A stretch of 64,000 bases of DNA, taken from Lentzea guizhouensis (GTDB lineage Bacteria > Actinomycetota > Actinomycetes > Mycobacteriales > Pseudonocardiaceae). The notes under the pieces were generated by a model that was given only the letters and a program-made list of their open reading frames with translations, ran no database searches and was not told where the DNA came from. Shown here one piece after another: positions 42,201-51,410 of this stretch; positions within the stretch are counted from its first letter, which is position 1; every line of letters starts with the position of its first letter. The stretch is from the NCBI RefSeq assembly GCF_001701025.1, contig NZ_CP016793.1, positions 7,254,001 through 7,318,000 on the forward strand, written 5' to 3'. A program made the translations under genes and the position numbers.

Positions 42201-45200
42201 TGCAGGCTGCGCAGACGGAGTCGCGGCGGTTCGACTTCGTGTCGCTGGCGGAGCTGCGGTCGTGGAGTGGTGTGCCGGCGGGGTCGGCGTTGTTCGACAG
42301 CGCCGTCGTGTTCGAGAACTACCCGGTGGACGAGCTGCTCGACGACGAGCAGGGCGTTCGGGTGCTCGACGTCGCGGGTGCCGACACGACCAACTTCCCG
42401 CTCGCCCTCAGCGCCAACCTCGGTGACCGGCTGCGTCTTGAGCTGGACTACGACCCGCGCTTGTTCGACACCGCGACGGTCGAACGCATCGCCGCACGGC
42501 TCGCCGTGGTGCTGGAGGAGATCGCGACCGATCCGCACCGGCCGCTCGGCGAGCTGCCGCTGATGACCGACGACGAGCGCCAGCAAGTTCTCGTGGAGTG
42601 GAACGCCACGGCCGGAGAGGTCACCGCTGACTCGGTTGTCGAGGTGTTCGAGGCTCAGGTGCGTGCCACGCCGGACGCCACCGCTCTGGTGGTGGGGGAT
42701 CGGTCGTTGTCGTTCGCGGAGTTGAACGCGTGGGCGAACCGGGTTGCTCGGGTGTTCGTGGCGTCGGGTGTGGGGCCGGAGCGTTTGGTGGCGTTGTCGT
42801 TGCCGCGGTCGGTGGAGTTCGTGGTGGCGTTGCTGGCGATCTGGAAGGCCGGCGGTGTGTACCTGCCGGTCGACCCGTCACTGCCCGCCGACCGGGTGGA
42901 GTTCCTGCTGCGGGACGCCGATCCGGTGCTGGTGGTGCGCGGGTCGTTGCCGGACGCCGACGACCAGGACGCCGGGGACCTGGCACCGGTGGGCGGCGAC
43001 CACGCCGCGTACGTCATCTACACCTCCGGGTCGTCCGGACGGCCCAAGGGTGTGGTGGTCGAGCACGCGAGCTTGGTCAACCTGCTGGTGAACCACCGGG
43101 AGGACTTCGTCGCCGGCTCGCGGCTTCGGGTGGCGTTGTCGGCGGTGTTCTCGTTCGACACGTCGCTGGAAGGCATCGTGCTGATGGCCGACGGTCACGA
43201 GTTGCACGTGCTGGACGAGGACGTGCGGCTCGACCCGCCCGCGCTGGTGCGGTACGTCGTGGACCACCGGATCGACTTCATGGACCTGACGCCGTCCTAC
43301 GCCCGGCAGCTGGTGGAGGCCGGGTTGCTCGACGGTGAGCACCGGCCGAAGGTGCTGATGCTCGGTGGCGAGGCGATCGGTGAGGACCTGTGGCGGCGGC
43401 TGGCGGACGTTCCCGGTACCACGAGCTACAACTTCTACGGCCCGACCGAGTCCACAGTGGACGCGCTGTCCTGCCGCATCACCGCCGACGCTCCCGTTGC
43501 GGTGGGCCGTCCGCTGCTGAACACCCGTGCCTACGTGCTGGACGAGCAGCTGCGGCCGGTTCCCGTCGGTGTGCCGGGTGAGCTGTTCCTGGCCGGTGTG
43601 CAGCTCGCCCGCGGTTACCTCGGTCGTCCTGGCTTGACCGCGGACCGGTTCCTCGCCGACCCGTTCGGCGGGCCGGGGGAGCGGATGTACCGCACCGGTG
43701 ACCGGGCGCGGTGGCTGGCCGACGGCACCCTGGACTACCTGGGCCGCACGGACGACCAGGTCAAGATCCGCGGCCACCGGATCGAACCCGGTGAGGTCGA
43801 GGCCGTGCTGACCCAGCACCCCGATGTGCGTGAGGCCGTGGTGATCGCCCGCGAGGTCGACGGTCACCAGCGGCTCGTGGCGTACGTGACGGGTGCGGGC
43901 AAGGACCTGCGGCCGTGGCTGGCCGACCGGCTGCCCGACTACCTGGTGCCCTCGGCGTTCGTCGGGCTCGACGCGATCCCGCTCAACGCCAACGGCAAGG
44001 TCGACCGCCGCGCCCTGCCCGCACCGGACCTGCAGGCCGCCGCGTCGGCCTACCGCGCCCCGCGCACCCCGGTCGAGCAGCAGGTCTGCCGCATCTGGGC
44101 CGACGTGCTGGGCGTGCCGCGGGTCGGGCTCGACGACAACTTCTTCGAGCTCGGCGGCGACTCCATCCTCAGCATCCGGGTGGTGTCCCGGCTGCGCACC
44201 GAGCTGGACGCGCCCGTGTCGCCGCGCGCGTTGTTCAACTCGCCCACGGTCGCCAGGCTCGTCCACGAGCTCGGGACCGGAGCGGCCGAGGACGTCGTTC
44301 CGCAAGTACCGCGCGATGGCGCGTTGCCGTTGTCGTTCGCGCAGCAGCGGTTGTGGTTCCTCGACCAGTTCGAGCCGGAGAGCACCGACTACCTGTCACC
44401 GTCGCTGCTGCGGCTGCGCGGCCAGCTCGACGTCGACGCGCTGAACAGGGCGCTCACGGCGTTGGTGGCGCGGCACGAGTCGTTGCGCACCACCTTCGAC
44501 GGCGTGGACGGGCACGGCGTGCAGGTCGTGCACCCACCCCAGCCCGTCGAGGTGCCGGTGCTCGACGTCCCCGGCGGCGAGGACGGCCTGCACGAGGTGC
44601 TGGTGCGGGAGAGCACCCGGCCGTTCGACCTCGCTCGCGGTCCGCTGCTGCGGCCGGTGCTGCTGCGCGTGGCCGAGGACGACCACGTGCTCCTCCTGCT
44701 GGCGCACCACATCGTGACCGACGGCTGGTCCAACGGCGTGCTGACGAGCGAGCTCAACCTGCTCTACCGCGGCAGCACGCTGCCCGAACTGCCGATCCAG
44801 TACGCGGACTACGCGGCGTGGCAACGGGACCGGCTCACCGGGCCGTTGCTCGACGAGCAGCTCGCGTTCTGGCGGGACCGGCTCGCCGGCGTGACGCCGC
44901 TGGAGCTGCCGACCGACCGGCCCCGGCCCGCGGTGCGCACGAACCACGGCGCGGTGCACCTGTTCACCCTGCCCACCGAGGTCGCCGAGGGGCTCAAGGC
45001 GCTGGCGCACCAGCAGAACGGCACCCTGTTCATGGCGCTGGTCGCCGCGTGCCAGGTGCTGTTCGCCCGCTGGTCGCGGCAGGACGACATCGCCGTGGGC
45101 ACGGTGGCCTCCGGCCGGGAGCGCGCGGAGCTGGAGAACCTGGTCGGGTTCTTCGTCAACACGCTGGTGCTCCGATCCACTGTGGACGGCAGCGCGACGT

Positions 45201-48200
45201 TCCGCGACTTCCTCGGCGAGGTGCGGGGTGGCGTGCTGGACGCGTTCGCCCACCAGGACGTGCCGTTCGAGCGCGTGGTGGACGAGCTGAAGCCCGACCG
45301 CGACACCAGCCGCACCCCGCTGTTCCAGGCGATGGTGATCCTGCAGAACACCCCCGACGCCGCACCGGACCTGCCCGGTCTGCAGGTCGAGGACCTGCCG
45401 TTGCCGGTGGTGGCGGCCAACTTCGACCTCACCTGGGAGTTCCAGCAGGACGACGACGCCCTGCACGCGGCGGTCAACTACAACACCGACCTGTTCGACG
45501 CCGCGACCGTCGAGCGGATGGCCGGGCACCTGCGCGTGCTGCTGACGGCCGCGGTCGCCGACCCGGACCGGCCGCTGGCCGACCTGCCGCTGATGGACGC
45601 GGACGAGGAGCGGAAGGTGCTGCACGCGTGGAACGACACGGCCCACGCCGTGCCGGACGCGACCATCACCGAGCTGTTCGAGGCCCAGGTGACGCGGACA
45701 CCGGACGCCACCGCGGTGGTGGACGGCGCTGCGGTGTGGTCGTACGCCGAGCTCAACGCCAGGGCGAACCGCCTGGCGCACCGGCTGATCACGCAGGACG
45801 TGGGCCCCGGCCGGTACGTCGCGATCTCGCTGCCACGCTCGGCCGAGCTGCTCGTGGCCGTGCTGGCGGTGCTCAAGGCTGGCGCCGCGTACGTGCCGGT
45901 CGAGCCCGACCAGCCCGCGGACCGGGTCGCGTTCGTGCTCGACGACGCCCGTCCGGTTCTGGTGATCGACGACCCGGCCCTGGTGCACGTGACCGACGAC
46001 CGCGACGACAACCCCGGCCCTCGCGACCAGGCCCCGGTGCACGTCGACGACGGCCGGGACGACAACCCGGGCGACCACGACCGGACCGCGCCACTGTCCA
46101 CTCGCGACCCGGCGTACGTGATCTACACGTCCGGGTCGACCGGCCGGCCCAAGGGCGTGGTCGTCGAGCACCGCTCGGTGGTCAACTACCTGGCCTGGGC
46201 GACCGAGGTCTACGGCGGCCTGCGCGGTGCGGCGGTCCTGCACTCGCCGGTCTCGTTCGACCTGACCGTCACCACGTTGTTCGGCCCGCTGCTGGCCGGT
46301 GGCCGCATCGTGGTGAGCGACCTGGACGAGGACGCGGTGCCGGTGGAGCAGGCGGCGTTCCTCAAGGCCACGCCGAGCCACCTCGCCCTGCTCGGTGCCG
46401 TGTCGCCGCAGCTGTCGCCGACCGGTGACCTCGTCGTGGGCGGTGAGCAGCTGCTGGGTGCGGTGGTCGACGAGTGGCGGCGGGCGAACCCGACGGCCGT
46501 CGTGATCAACGAGTACGGCCCGACCGAGACGACCGTCGGTTGCATGGAGCACCGCGTCGAACCCGGTGAGCAGCTCGATCCCGGACCCGTGCCGATCGGT
46601 CACCCGGCCTGGAACACCCGCCTGTACGTGGTGGACGACCAGTTCCGCCCGGTCCCGCTCGGCGTGGCCGGTGAGCTGTGCATCGCGGGTGACGGCCTCG
46701 CGCGCGGTTACCTCAACCGGCCCGGTCTCACCGCTGCCTCGTTCGTGGCGTGCCCGTTCGGCGCGCCGGGGGAGCGGATGTACCGCTCCGGCGACCTGGT
46801 CCGCAGGCGTGCCGACGGTGTGCTCGAGTACCTGGGCCGGATCGACGACCAGGTCAAGATCCGCGGGCACCGGGTCGAGCCCGGCGAGGTCGAGTCCGCG
46901 CTGCTGCGCCACCCGCTGGTGGCCGAGGCCGCCGTGGTGGCGGCGGACACCGGCCAGGGGCACGCCCGCCTGGTCGCCTACCTCGTCGCCACCGGCGAGG
47001 TGACCACCGCGGAGCTGCGCGCGTTCCTGGCCGACCGCTTGCCGGCCTACATGGTGCCGTCGGCGTTCGTGCCGCTGCCCGTTCTGCCGGTGACGCCCAA
47101 CGGCAAGCTCGACCGGGCGGCGTTGCCCGCTCCGGAACCGGTCGCCGACGACGGCGGTGCGCACGTTCCGCCGCGCACGCCCGTGGAGCAGACGCTGGCC
47201 GAGGTCTGGGCGGCCGTGCTCGGCGCGGACCGGGTCGGGGTCCGGGACAACTTCTTCGAGCTGGGCGGTGACTCGATCCTGGTGATCCAGGTGGTGTCGC
47301 GGGCGCGGAAGGCCGGGCTGGCCCTGACCACGAAGTCGTTGTTCCGCAACCAGACCATCGAGGCGCTGGCGCCGTTCGTCACCGAGCTGGAGACCGAACC
47401 GGTGAACACCGCCGAGGTCGTCGGCGACGTCCCGCTCACCCCGATCCAGCGCTGGTTCTTCGAGACGCACACGGCGACCCACCACTTCGCCCAGTCGATG
47501 TTGTTGGAGCTGACCGAGGACCTGGACGACACCGCGCTGGAGAACGGGCTGGCGGCGCTGGTGGCGCACCACGACGCACTGCGCATGCGCTTCGAGCAGG
47601 TCGCCGGCGAGTGGCGGCAGCACAACGACCCGGTGCGGCCGGGCAGCGTGCTGGAACGCCACGACCTCACCGCGATCGGTGAGCCCGAACGGCAGGCGCA
47701 CATGGTGAAGATCGCCGACGAGGCACACGCGGGCTTCGACCTCGCCGAGGGGCCGTTGTACCGGTTCGTGCTGTTCCACGCCGACGACCTGCCGGCGCCG
47801 CGGCTCTTCCTCACCGTGCACCACCTCGTCGTGGACGGCGTGTCCTGGCGGATCCTGCTCGACGACCTCGACACCGCCTACCGGCAGGCGGTTCGCGGCG
47901 AGGCGGTGGACCTGGGTGCGAAGTCGACGTCGTTCCGCGAGTGGGCGGACGGGCTGGCCCAGTATGTCGCCGGGGGAGCGCTGGACGACGAGCTGGACCA
48001 CTGGGTTTCGGCACTCGCCGCGGCCCCGCTGCCCGTCGACCACGAGCAGCCGACGCCGGGCACACCGGCGGCCGAGGTGCACGTGGTGCTCGACGCGCGG
48101 GACACCGACGCGCTGCTGCACGACGCACCCACGGCCTACCGCACCAGGATCAACGACGTCCTGCTCGCCGCGCTGGCCTGCGCCCTGTCCCGGTTCACCG

Positions 48201-48730
48201 GTGAGCGCACGGTCTCGCTCGACATGGAGGGCCACGGCCGGGAGGACGTCCTCGGTGCGGACCTGTCCCGCACGGTCGGCTGGTTCACCACGCTCTACCC
48301 GGTCGGGCTGACGCTGCCCGGCGACGGCGCCACGTGGCGAGAGGTGGTGAAGGCGGTGCGCAGGCAGCTGCGCACGGTGCCGGGCAACGGTTTCGGCTTC
48401 GGGGCGTTGAAGCACCTGGGCGGACGGGAACAGCTCGCCGGTCCGGGACCGCAGGTGGTGTTCAACTACCTCGGCCAGTCCGGCAGCACCGCCGACGACG
48501 CCGGCGGTGGGCTGTACCGGACCGTGCTCGACCCCATCGGGCAGGACGGCGACCCGACCGACCGCGGTCCGCACCTGCTGGAGGTGGTCGGCGGTGTGGC
48601 GGCCGGGGAGCTCCGCTTCACCTGGCACTACCAGCCGGACCGGCACGAGGAGGCCACGGTGCGGCGGGTCGCCGGGGACTTCCTCGACGCCCTGCGCGGC
48701 ATCGCCGCGGACTGCCGGAGCGACCGATGA
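39275..48730 (+). CDS. NRPS 2, 3' part: end of module 7, modules 8 and 9 with terminal epimerase
   Basis: The frame opens at GTG 39275, but this is the continuation of NRPS 2, not an independent start (it begins in mid A7, [16 protein letters not shown]). Order: end of A7, PCP7 LGGDSI near 39780, E7 (39940-41260); C8 (HHVLLDG, DCL), A8, PCP8 near 44160; C9 (HHIVTDG, LCL), A9, PCP9 near 47270, E9 (47430-48700: HHLVVDG, EGHGRE, FNYLG). The protein stops directly after E9 with no thioesterase, reductase or terminal C domain. Pockets: A8 DTEDMGFVDK (same as A6, probably cationic); A9 DLTKVGEVGK (Asn). The completed chain is therefore expected to end in D-Asn and to be released in trans by the PBP-type thioesterase at 13993. 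Confidence 0.92.
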   Translation: MADPFGPPGSRMYRTGDLVRWTADGAEYPAADDQVKIRGYRVEPGEAEAALLGLPGVVEAAVVAQEVEAGTHRLVGYVVGAVDADELRAGVKRRLPDYLVPSLFVLLDELPKTDSGKVDRRALPAPEAGGGQDHVAPRTAVERELARVWSEALRVDRVGVHDNFFGLGGDSILSIQVVSKARQAGLELVTKDLFTHQTIAELATVVRTSEPKTDLPEIAGPAPLTPIQRWYLASNEDNPHHFTMSVHLELTDDVDADALARALAAVVAHHEGLRTRFTRVNGEWVQDVADAVVELERHDVSAEEEEAAVAQTGLDITHGPVMRALLFSGKRLSLVVHHLVVDGVSWRILLGDLETAYRQALAGERIVLDPVGTRFTQWAHRLAGHVRSGAFDAELPHWTAALAVPGDVPVDRDGPNTADSTRVISVRLDREHTDALLHRVPDVYRTQVNDVLLSALGRALSGWTGRDRVAVTMEGHGREDVLDGADISRTVGWFTTQYPVALTVPAGDWGAVLKSVKEQLRAVPGRGFGFEALRQLRDNSLAGSALPPVSFNYHGRFDVAAAGEGLVRGRLEDRGADAAADRTRPFQLDVVGGVEDGELVLSWFYSEHLHDESTVRAVADAVVRGLAEIVAHCAEPGAGGRTPSDFPLAHLDQAAVDRLVGTGAEVEDVYPLTPLQTGMLFHTLVDDTSTAYSNRFRLRLAGVSDPDALAEACRRVVDRTPVLRGGVVWEGVEAPVQVVRHRVDVPITLHDWRHLPVEEQEAAHDSVGGEELDLTTPPLLRLAIARLTDDEVTLFWTAHHVLLDGWSFAQVLVEVSEQYTALVHGREPELAPRRPFRDYLRWLAEQDTAAAERHWRQVLAGVEAPTPLPYDRSPVQAHRAESSASVHIALDADRSARLNRVARAAGLTANTVVQGAWALLLSRYSGESDVVFGTTVSGRPAELPGIGSMVGMFINTVPTRVGVDPHASVLPWLREVQAAQTESRRFDFVSLAELRSWSGVPAGSALFDSAVVFENYPVDELLDDEQGVRVLDVAGADTTNFPLALSANLGDRLRLELDYDPRLFDTATVERIAARLAVVLEEIATDPHRPLGELPLMTDDERQQVLVEWNATAGEVTADSVVEVFEAQVRATPDATALVVGDRSLSFAELNAWANRVARVFVASGVGPERLVALSLPRSVEFVVALLAIWKAGGVYLPVDPSLPADRVEFLLRDADPVLVVRGSLPDADDQDAGDLAPVGGDHAAYVIYTSGSSGRPKGVVVEHASLVNLLVNHREDFVAGSRLRVALSAVFSFDTSLEGIVLMADGHELHVLDEDVRLDPPALVRYVVDHRIDFMDLTPSYARQLVEAGLLDGEHRPKVLMLGGEAIGEDLWRRLADVPGTTSYNFYGPTESTVDALSCRITADAPVAVGRPLLNTRAYVLDEQLRPVPVGVPGELFLAGVQLARGYLGRPGLTADRFLADPFGGPGERMYRTGDRARWLADGTLDYLGRTDDQVKIRGHRIEPGEVEAVLTQHPDVREAVVIAREVDGHQRLVAYVTGAGKDLRPWLADRLPDYLVPSAFVGLDAIPLNANGKVDRRALPAPDLQAAASAYRAPRTPVEQQVCRIWADVLGVPRVGLDDNFFELGGDSILSIRVVSRLRTELDAPVSPRALFNSPTVARLVHELGTGAAEDVVPQVPRDGALPLSFAQQRLWFLDQFEPESTDYLSPSLLRLRGQLDVDALNRALTALVARHESLRTTFDGVDGHGVQVVHPPQPVEVPVLDVPGGEDGLHEVLVRESTRPFDLARGPLLRPVLLRVAEDDHVLLLLAHHIVTDGWSNGVLTSELNLLYRGSTLPELPIQYADYAAWQRDRLTGPLLDEQLAFWRDRLAGVTPLELPTDRPRPAVRTNHGAVHLFTLPTEVAEGLKALAHQQNGTLFMALVAACQVLFARWSRQDDIAVGTVASGRERAELENLVGFFVNTLVLRSTVDGSATFRDFLGEVRGGVLDAFAHQDVPFERVVDELKPDRDTSRTPLFQAMVILQNTPDAAPDLPGLQVEDLPLPVVAANFDLTWEFQQDDDALHAAVNYNTDLFDAATVERMAGHLRVLLTAAVADPDRPLADLPLMDADEERKVLHAWNDTAHAVPDATITELFEAQVTRTPDATAVVDGAAVWSYAELNARANRLAHRLITQDVGPGRYVAISLPRSAELLVAVLAVLKAGAAYVPVEPDQPADRVAFVLDDARPVLVIDDPALVHVTDDRDDNPGPRDQAPVHVDDGRDDNPGDHDRTAPLSTRDPAYVIYTSGSTGRPKGVVVEHRSVVNYLAWATEVYGGLRGAAVLHSPVSFDLTVTTLFGPLLAGGRIVVSDLDEDAVPVEQAAFLKATPSHLALLGAVSPQLSPTGDLVVGGEQLLGAVVDEWRRANPTAVVINEYGPTETTVGCMEHRVEPGEQLDPGPVPIGHPAWNTRLYVVDDQFRPVPLGVAGELCIAGDGLARGYLNRPGLTAASFVACPFGAPGERMYRSGDLVRRRADGVLEYLGRIDDQVKIRGHRVEPGEVESALLRHPLVAEAAVVAADTGQGHARLVAYLVATGEVTTAELRAFLADRLPAYMVPSAFVPLPVLPVTPNGKLDRAALPAPEPVADDGGAHVPPRTPVEQTLAEVWAAVLGADRVGVRDNFFELGGDSILVIQVVSRARKAGLALTTKSLFRNQTIEALAPFVTELETEPVNTAEVVGDVPLTPIQRWFFETHTATHHFAQSMLLELTEDLDDTALENGLAALVAHHDALRMRFEQVAGEWRQHNDPVRPGSVLERHDLTAIGEPERQAHMVKIADEAHAGFDLAEGPLYRFVLFHADDLPAPRLFLTVHHLVVDGVSWRILLDDLDTAYRQAVRGEAVDLGAKSTSFREWADGLAQYVAGGALDDELDHWVSALAAAPLPVDHEQPTPGTPAAEVHVVLDARDTDALLHDAPTAYRTRINDVLLAALACALSRFTGERTVSLDMEGHGREDVLGADLSRTVGWFTTLYPVGLTLPGDGATWREVVKAVRRQLRTVPGNGFGFGALKHLGGREQLAGPGPQVVFNYLGQSGSTADDAGGGLYRTVLDPIGQDGDPTDRGPHLLEVVGGVAAGELRFTWHYQPDRHEEATVRRVAGDFLDALRGIAADCRSDR
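42209..43460 (+). repeat. Module 8 copy of the near-identical module 6/8 tract
   Basis: Partner of 34601-35850. Both encode the end of a DCL C domain and an A domain with identical pocket residues, so the duplication or gene conversion copied substrate choice. Confidence 0.85.
45983..46090 (+). repeat. Tandem repeat in the A9 linker (two 54-bp copies)
   Basis: Two copies starting with GTGCACGT at 45983 and 46037 encode [12 protein letters not shown]... and [12 protein letters not shown].... They sit at the same place in A9 (just before the [11 protein letters not shown] core) as the longer repeat in A7. Confidence 0.7.
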
Positions 48731-49968
48731 GCACGTCGTTGTCGCGCAACCGGAACTACCGGCTGCTGTGGGTCGGGCAGGCGTTGTCCGAGGCGGGGGC
48801 GAGCGCGTCGATGATCGCGCTGCCCCTGCTGGTGCTGCTGCTCACCGACTCGGCGGCGGCGTCCGGCCTGGTGCTGGGCGCCTCCGCCGCCGCGCAGCTC
48901 GTCGTCGGCCTGCCCGCCGGCGCGCTGGTCGACCGGTGGAACCGCAGGACGGTGATGCTGGTCTGCGAAGCCGTGCAGGCGCTGGCCGTGGCCTTCCTGG
49001 TGGCCGGCCTGTGGTGGCAGGCCGTCGGCGTGGAGCACGTGGTGGTGGTCGTGATCGTGCTCGGCGTATGCCGGGCGCTGTCCGAACCCGCGGAGGAGGC
49101 GCTGCTGCCGGCCATCGTGCCCGAGCCGCAGCTGTCGGACGCGGTCGCGATGAACGCCGCGCGCGGGTACCTCGGCCAGCTCTCCGGCACGGCGGTCGGC
49201 GGCGTGCTGTTCGGCCTGTCGCGGTTGCTGCCGTTCGCCGTGGAGGCGGTGACACACCTGGCGACGTTCGTGTCGCTGCTCTTCCTCCGCGTCCCGCCGC
49301 GGCAGCGCAAACCCGCACCGCTCAGCCGTTTCCACCGCGAGGTCGGCGAAGGCCTGCGCTGGGTGTGGACCCAGCCGGTGGTGCGGGTGGTCGCCTTCTG
49401 CGCGGTCGGCCTCAACCTGTTCTTCCAGGCGTTCTACCTGCTGATGATCGCCATCGCCCACCAGCGGGGCGTGCCGGCCGGGCAGATCGGCGTCATGGGC
49501 GCGATGCTCGGCGTGGGCGGCATCCTGGGTGCCCTGGTGGCGCCCCGGCTGCACCGGGCGCTGCGGCCGCACCGGGCGATCGTCGCCGTGTTCTGGGCCA
49601 TCACCTTCCTCATCCCGGTGGCGCTGTTCGTCGACCCCGGCATCCCCACCGGCGTGCTGTTCGCGGCCGCCGCGTTCCTGGCGCCCACCGCGAACACCAC
49701 CATCACCACCTACCAGCTGCTGCTCACCCCCGACGAGCTGCGCGGCAGGCTGAGCAGCGTGATGGGGGTGGCGCTGGGCGTCGCCTCGATCGCCGGTCCG
49801 GCGGTCGGCGGCCTGCTGGTGGACTTCCTCACGCCGGCGCAAGCAATTCTCACCTGCGCCGGCGGTGCGGGATTGTTGACGATCTACGCCACCTTGAACC
49901 CGACCTTGCGCAGGTTTTCGCGTGAGGAAACACGGACTGGTGACCGAGCTGATGCTCCTGCGGAATGA
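48727..49968 (+). CDS. MFS exporter of the peptide cluster
   Basis: 413 residues; its ATG overlaps the NRPS 2 stop (ATGA), so the two are translationally coupled. About 10-12 hydrophobic segments with the MFS loop motif between segments 2 and 3 ([13 protein letters not shown]), and a second-half repeat around [12 protein letters not shown]. It resembles the MFS_3 group that includes the enterobactin exporter EntS. Being the last gene of the NRPS operon, it most likely exports the peptide and may give self-protection. Substrate is inferred from position only. Confidence 0.88.
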   Translation: MSTSLSRNRNYRLLWVGQALSEAGASASMIALPLLVLLLTDSAAASGLVLGASAAAQLVVGLPAGALVDRWNRRTVMLVCEAVQALAVAFLVAGLWWQAVGVEHVVVVVIVLGVCRALSEPAEEALLPAIVPEPQLSDAVAMNAARGYLGQLSGTAVGGVLFGLSRLLPFAVEAVTHLATFVSLLFLRVPPRQRKPAPLSRFHREVGEGLRWVWTQPVVRVVAFCAVGLNLFFQAFYLLMIAIAHQRGVPAGQIGVMGAMLGVGGILGALVAPRLHRALRPHRAIVAVFWAITFLIPVALFVDPGIPTGVLFAAAAFLAPTANTTITTYQLLLTPDELRGRLSSVMGVALGVASIAGPAVGGLLVDFLTPAQAILTCAGGAGLLTIYATLNPTLRRFSREETRTGDRADAPAE

Positions 49969-49969
49969 G

Positions 49970-49999
49970 GGTGGCCGGACGCTACTTCGTCCGGCCACC
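49970..49999. terminator. Bidirectional terminator closing the peptide cluster
   Basis: A perfect 12-bp stem (GGTGGCCGGACG and its complement) with a 6-base loop at 49982-49987. It follows the exporter stop by one base and also overlaps the last codons of the convergent Lsr2-like gene, whose stop codon is in the loop. Confidence 0.8.
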
Positions 50000-50176
50000 T
50001 GTCCGGCGTGCCTTGGTGACGAAGTCGTGCAGGATCCTCCGCAGGTAGCTGGCGTTCTGCGCGTTGAGGTCGATCAGGTAAATCACGCCGTCGAGACCGA
50101 AGTGCACAGTTTCGACGTCCTCGCTCGCGGTGCCGTCGAGGTCGTCCACGAGCTGGACGAGAACTTTCTCCGCCAT
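49982..50176 (-). CDS. Lsr2-like protein with only the N-terminal dimerisation domain
   Basis: 64 residues from ATG 50176 (GGGAAAA upstream). The sequence VLVQLVDDLDGTASEDVETV and FGLDGVIYLIDL...NA follows the Lsr2 N-terminal domain closely; Lsr2 is the H-NS-like silencer of AT-rich DNA in actinobacteria. Typical Lsr2 proteins have ~110 residues with a C-terminal DNA-binding half (RGR hook). This one stops after RRTGGRTK, at a stop codon inside a perfect terminator hairpin, so the short form looks genuine rather than a frameshift. It could oligomerise with full Lsr2 and weaken silencing. It is convergent with the exporter at the edge of the peptide cluster. Anti-silencing is inference. Confidence 0.8.
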   Translation of the reverse strand: MAEKVLVQLVDDLDGTASEDVETVHFGLDGVIYLIDLNAQNASYLRRILHDFVTKARRTGGRTK

Positions 50177-50249
50177 TGTTTTCCCGCAGTGTCGGTGAAT
50201 CGGTCCGTCGATTGAAACCTAGCACCCTGACAAGTATCCGGCGAGAGCT

Positions 50250-50297
50250 CGAATATTGCGGTTCGTGGGCTTTGTTGTTAACGAGGAACAATATTCG
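50250..50297. promoter_or_regulatory. AT-rich inverted repeat between divergent genes
   Basis: CGAATATTG (50250-50258) and CAATATTCG (50289-50297) are perfect 9-bp arms 30 bases apart, in a short AT-rich patch upstream of both the Lsr2-like gene and the gene at 50344. Possible operator or Lsr2 binding patch. Confidence 0.45.
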
Positions 50298-50343
50298 CGT
50301 AAGGGCGTGAGTAGGCCGCGACGAGCCGGGTAACCGTGGCCAC

Positions 50344-50862
50344 ATGATGAAACGTGCGTTGTGGGAAGGTCTGGTCGCGGGCGCGTCCGGGGTGCTGGTG
50401 ATGACGCTGGGGGAGAAGGTGGAACAGCGCCTGACCGGCCGGCCGGACTCGCACGTGCCGGCGCGGGTGCTGCAACGGCTCACCGGCATGCGGGAACGGC
50501 CCGGTGGCCGGCAGCCGGTGCCGGTGAACCTGGCGATGCACTTCGGCCAGGGCGTGCTGCTCGGTGTGCTGCGCTCGGTCATGGCACATGCGGGCCTGCG
50601 CGGTCCGTGGTCCTCGGCGAAGTTCGCCGTGGTCCGGCTGACCAACGACCAGATCCTGGAGAACGCCACCGGCGTCGGCGCTCCGCCGACCACCTGGCCG
50701 CGCGGGGAACTGGTGGTGGACCTGCTGCACAAGACCGTCTACGCCTTCGCGACCGGTGTCGTCGCCGACGCCTTGGCCGCCCGCTCCGGCCCTGGCCCCG
50801 GACAGCGCCACGCCGCACTGCGCCCCGGCCGCCACACCGACGTCGGCCCGCTGCCCCGATGA
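50344..50862 (+). CDS. Conserved hypothetical protein with N-terminal hydrophobic segment
   Basis: 172 residues from ATG 50344. The N-terminus (LWEGLVAGASGVLVMTLGEKVEQ) and two later stretches (LAMHFGQGVLLGVLRSVM, LLHKTVYAFATGVVADAL) are hydrophobic and Gly-rich, suggesting a small membrane protein. No named family is recognised with confidence. It overlaps the next gene by four bases (ATGA), and that one overlaps the third, so three membrane proteins form one operon. Confidence 0.65.
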   Translation: MMKRALWEGLVAGASGVLVMTLGEKVEQRLTGRPDSHVPARVLQRLTGMRERPGGRQPVPVNLAMHFGQGVLLGVLRSVMAHAGLRGPWSSAKFAVVRLTNDQILENATGVGAPPTTWPRGELVVDLLHKTVYAFATGVVADALAARSGPGPGQRHAALRPGRHTDVGPLPR

Positions 50863-51410
50863 CCGGAGACTCCCGGCCCGCTGTGCCGGAACCCGTTGTT
50901 CCGGAGTCCGCTGTGCCGGAGCCCGCTGCACCGGGGGCCGCTGCACCGGAACCCGCCGTGCCGGAACCCGCTGTCCTGCCGGGGAGATCGATGGCCGTGT
51001 GCGCGGTGATCGGCGCGGCGGTGATGGCCGCCGTCGACGAGATCGTGTTCCACCAGGTCCTGGGCTGGCACCACTTCTTCGACCGTTCCACCCCGGCGGT
51101 GGGGCTGTTGTCGGACGGCCTGCTGCACACCGCCGAACTGCTCGGCTTGGTACTCGGTTTCGTCCTGTACGCCGACCTGCGCCGTCGACACGCCCTCGCC
51201 CCGGCCCACGCCCGGGCCGGACTGCTCCTCGGCCTGGGTGGTTTCCAGCTGTTCGACGGGATCGTCGACCACAAGCTGCTGCGCCTGCATCAAATCCGCT
51301 ACGGCGTGGACCTGCTGATCTACGACCTGGTGTGGAACGGCGCGGCACTGGTGCTGCTGGCCGTGGGTGCTGTCCTGGCCGTGCGCGCCCGCAGACGGGC
51401 CCGCTCGTGA
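50859..51410 (+). CDS. DUF2243-type membrane protein
   Basis: 183 residues from ATG 50859, overlapping the previous stop. A Pro-rich N-terminus with repeated VPEPA/APEPA units (about residues 8-42) precedes four hydrophobic segments with DEIVFHQVLGWHHFFD and FQLFDGIVDHKLLRLHQIRY, the conserved His/Asp pattern of DUF2243. Family function is unknown; it often sits beside CtaG-like proteins, as here, which hints at metal or oxidase assembly. Confidence 0.75.
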   Translation: MTGDSRPAVPEPVVPESAVPEPAAPGAAAPEPAVPEPAVLPGRSMAVCAVIGAAVMAAVDEIVFHQVLGWHHFFDRSTPAVGLLSDGLLHTAELLGLVLGFVLYADLRRRHALAPAHARAGLLLGLGGFQLFDGIVDHKLLRLHQIRYGVDLLIYDLVWNGAALVLLAVGAVLAVRARRRARS

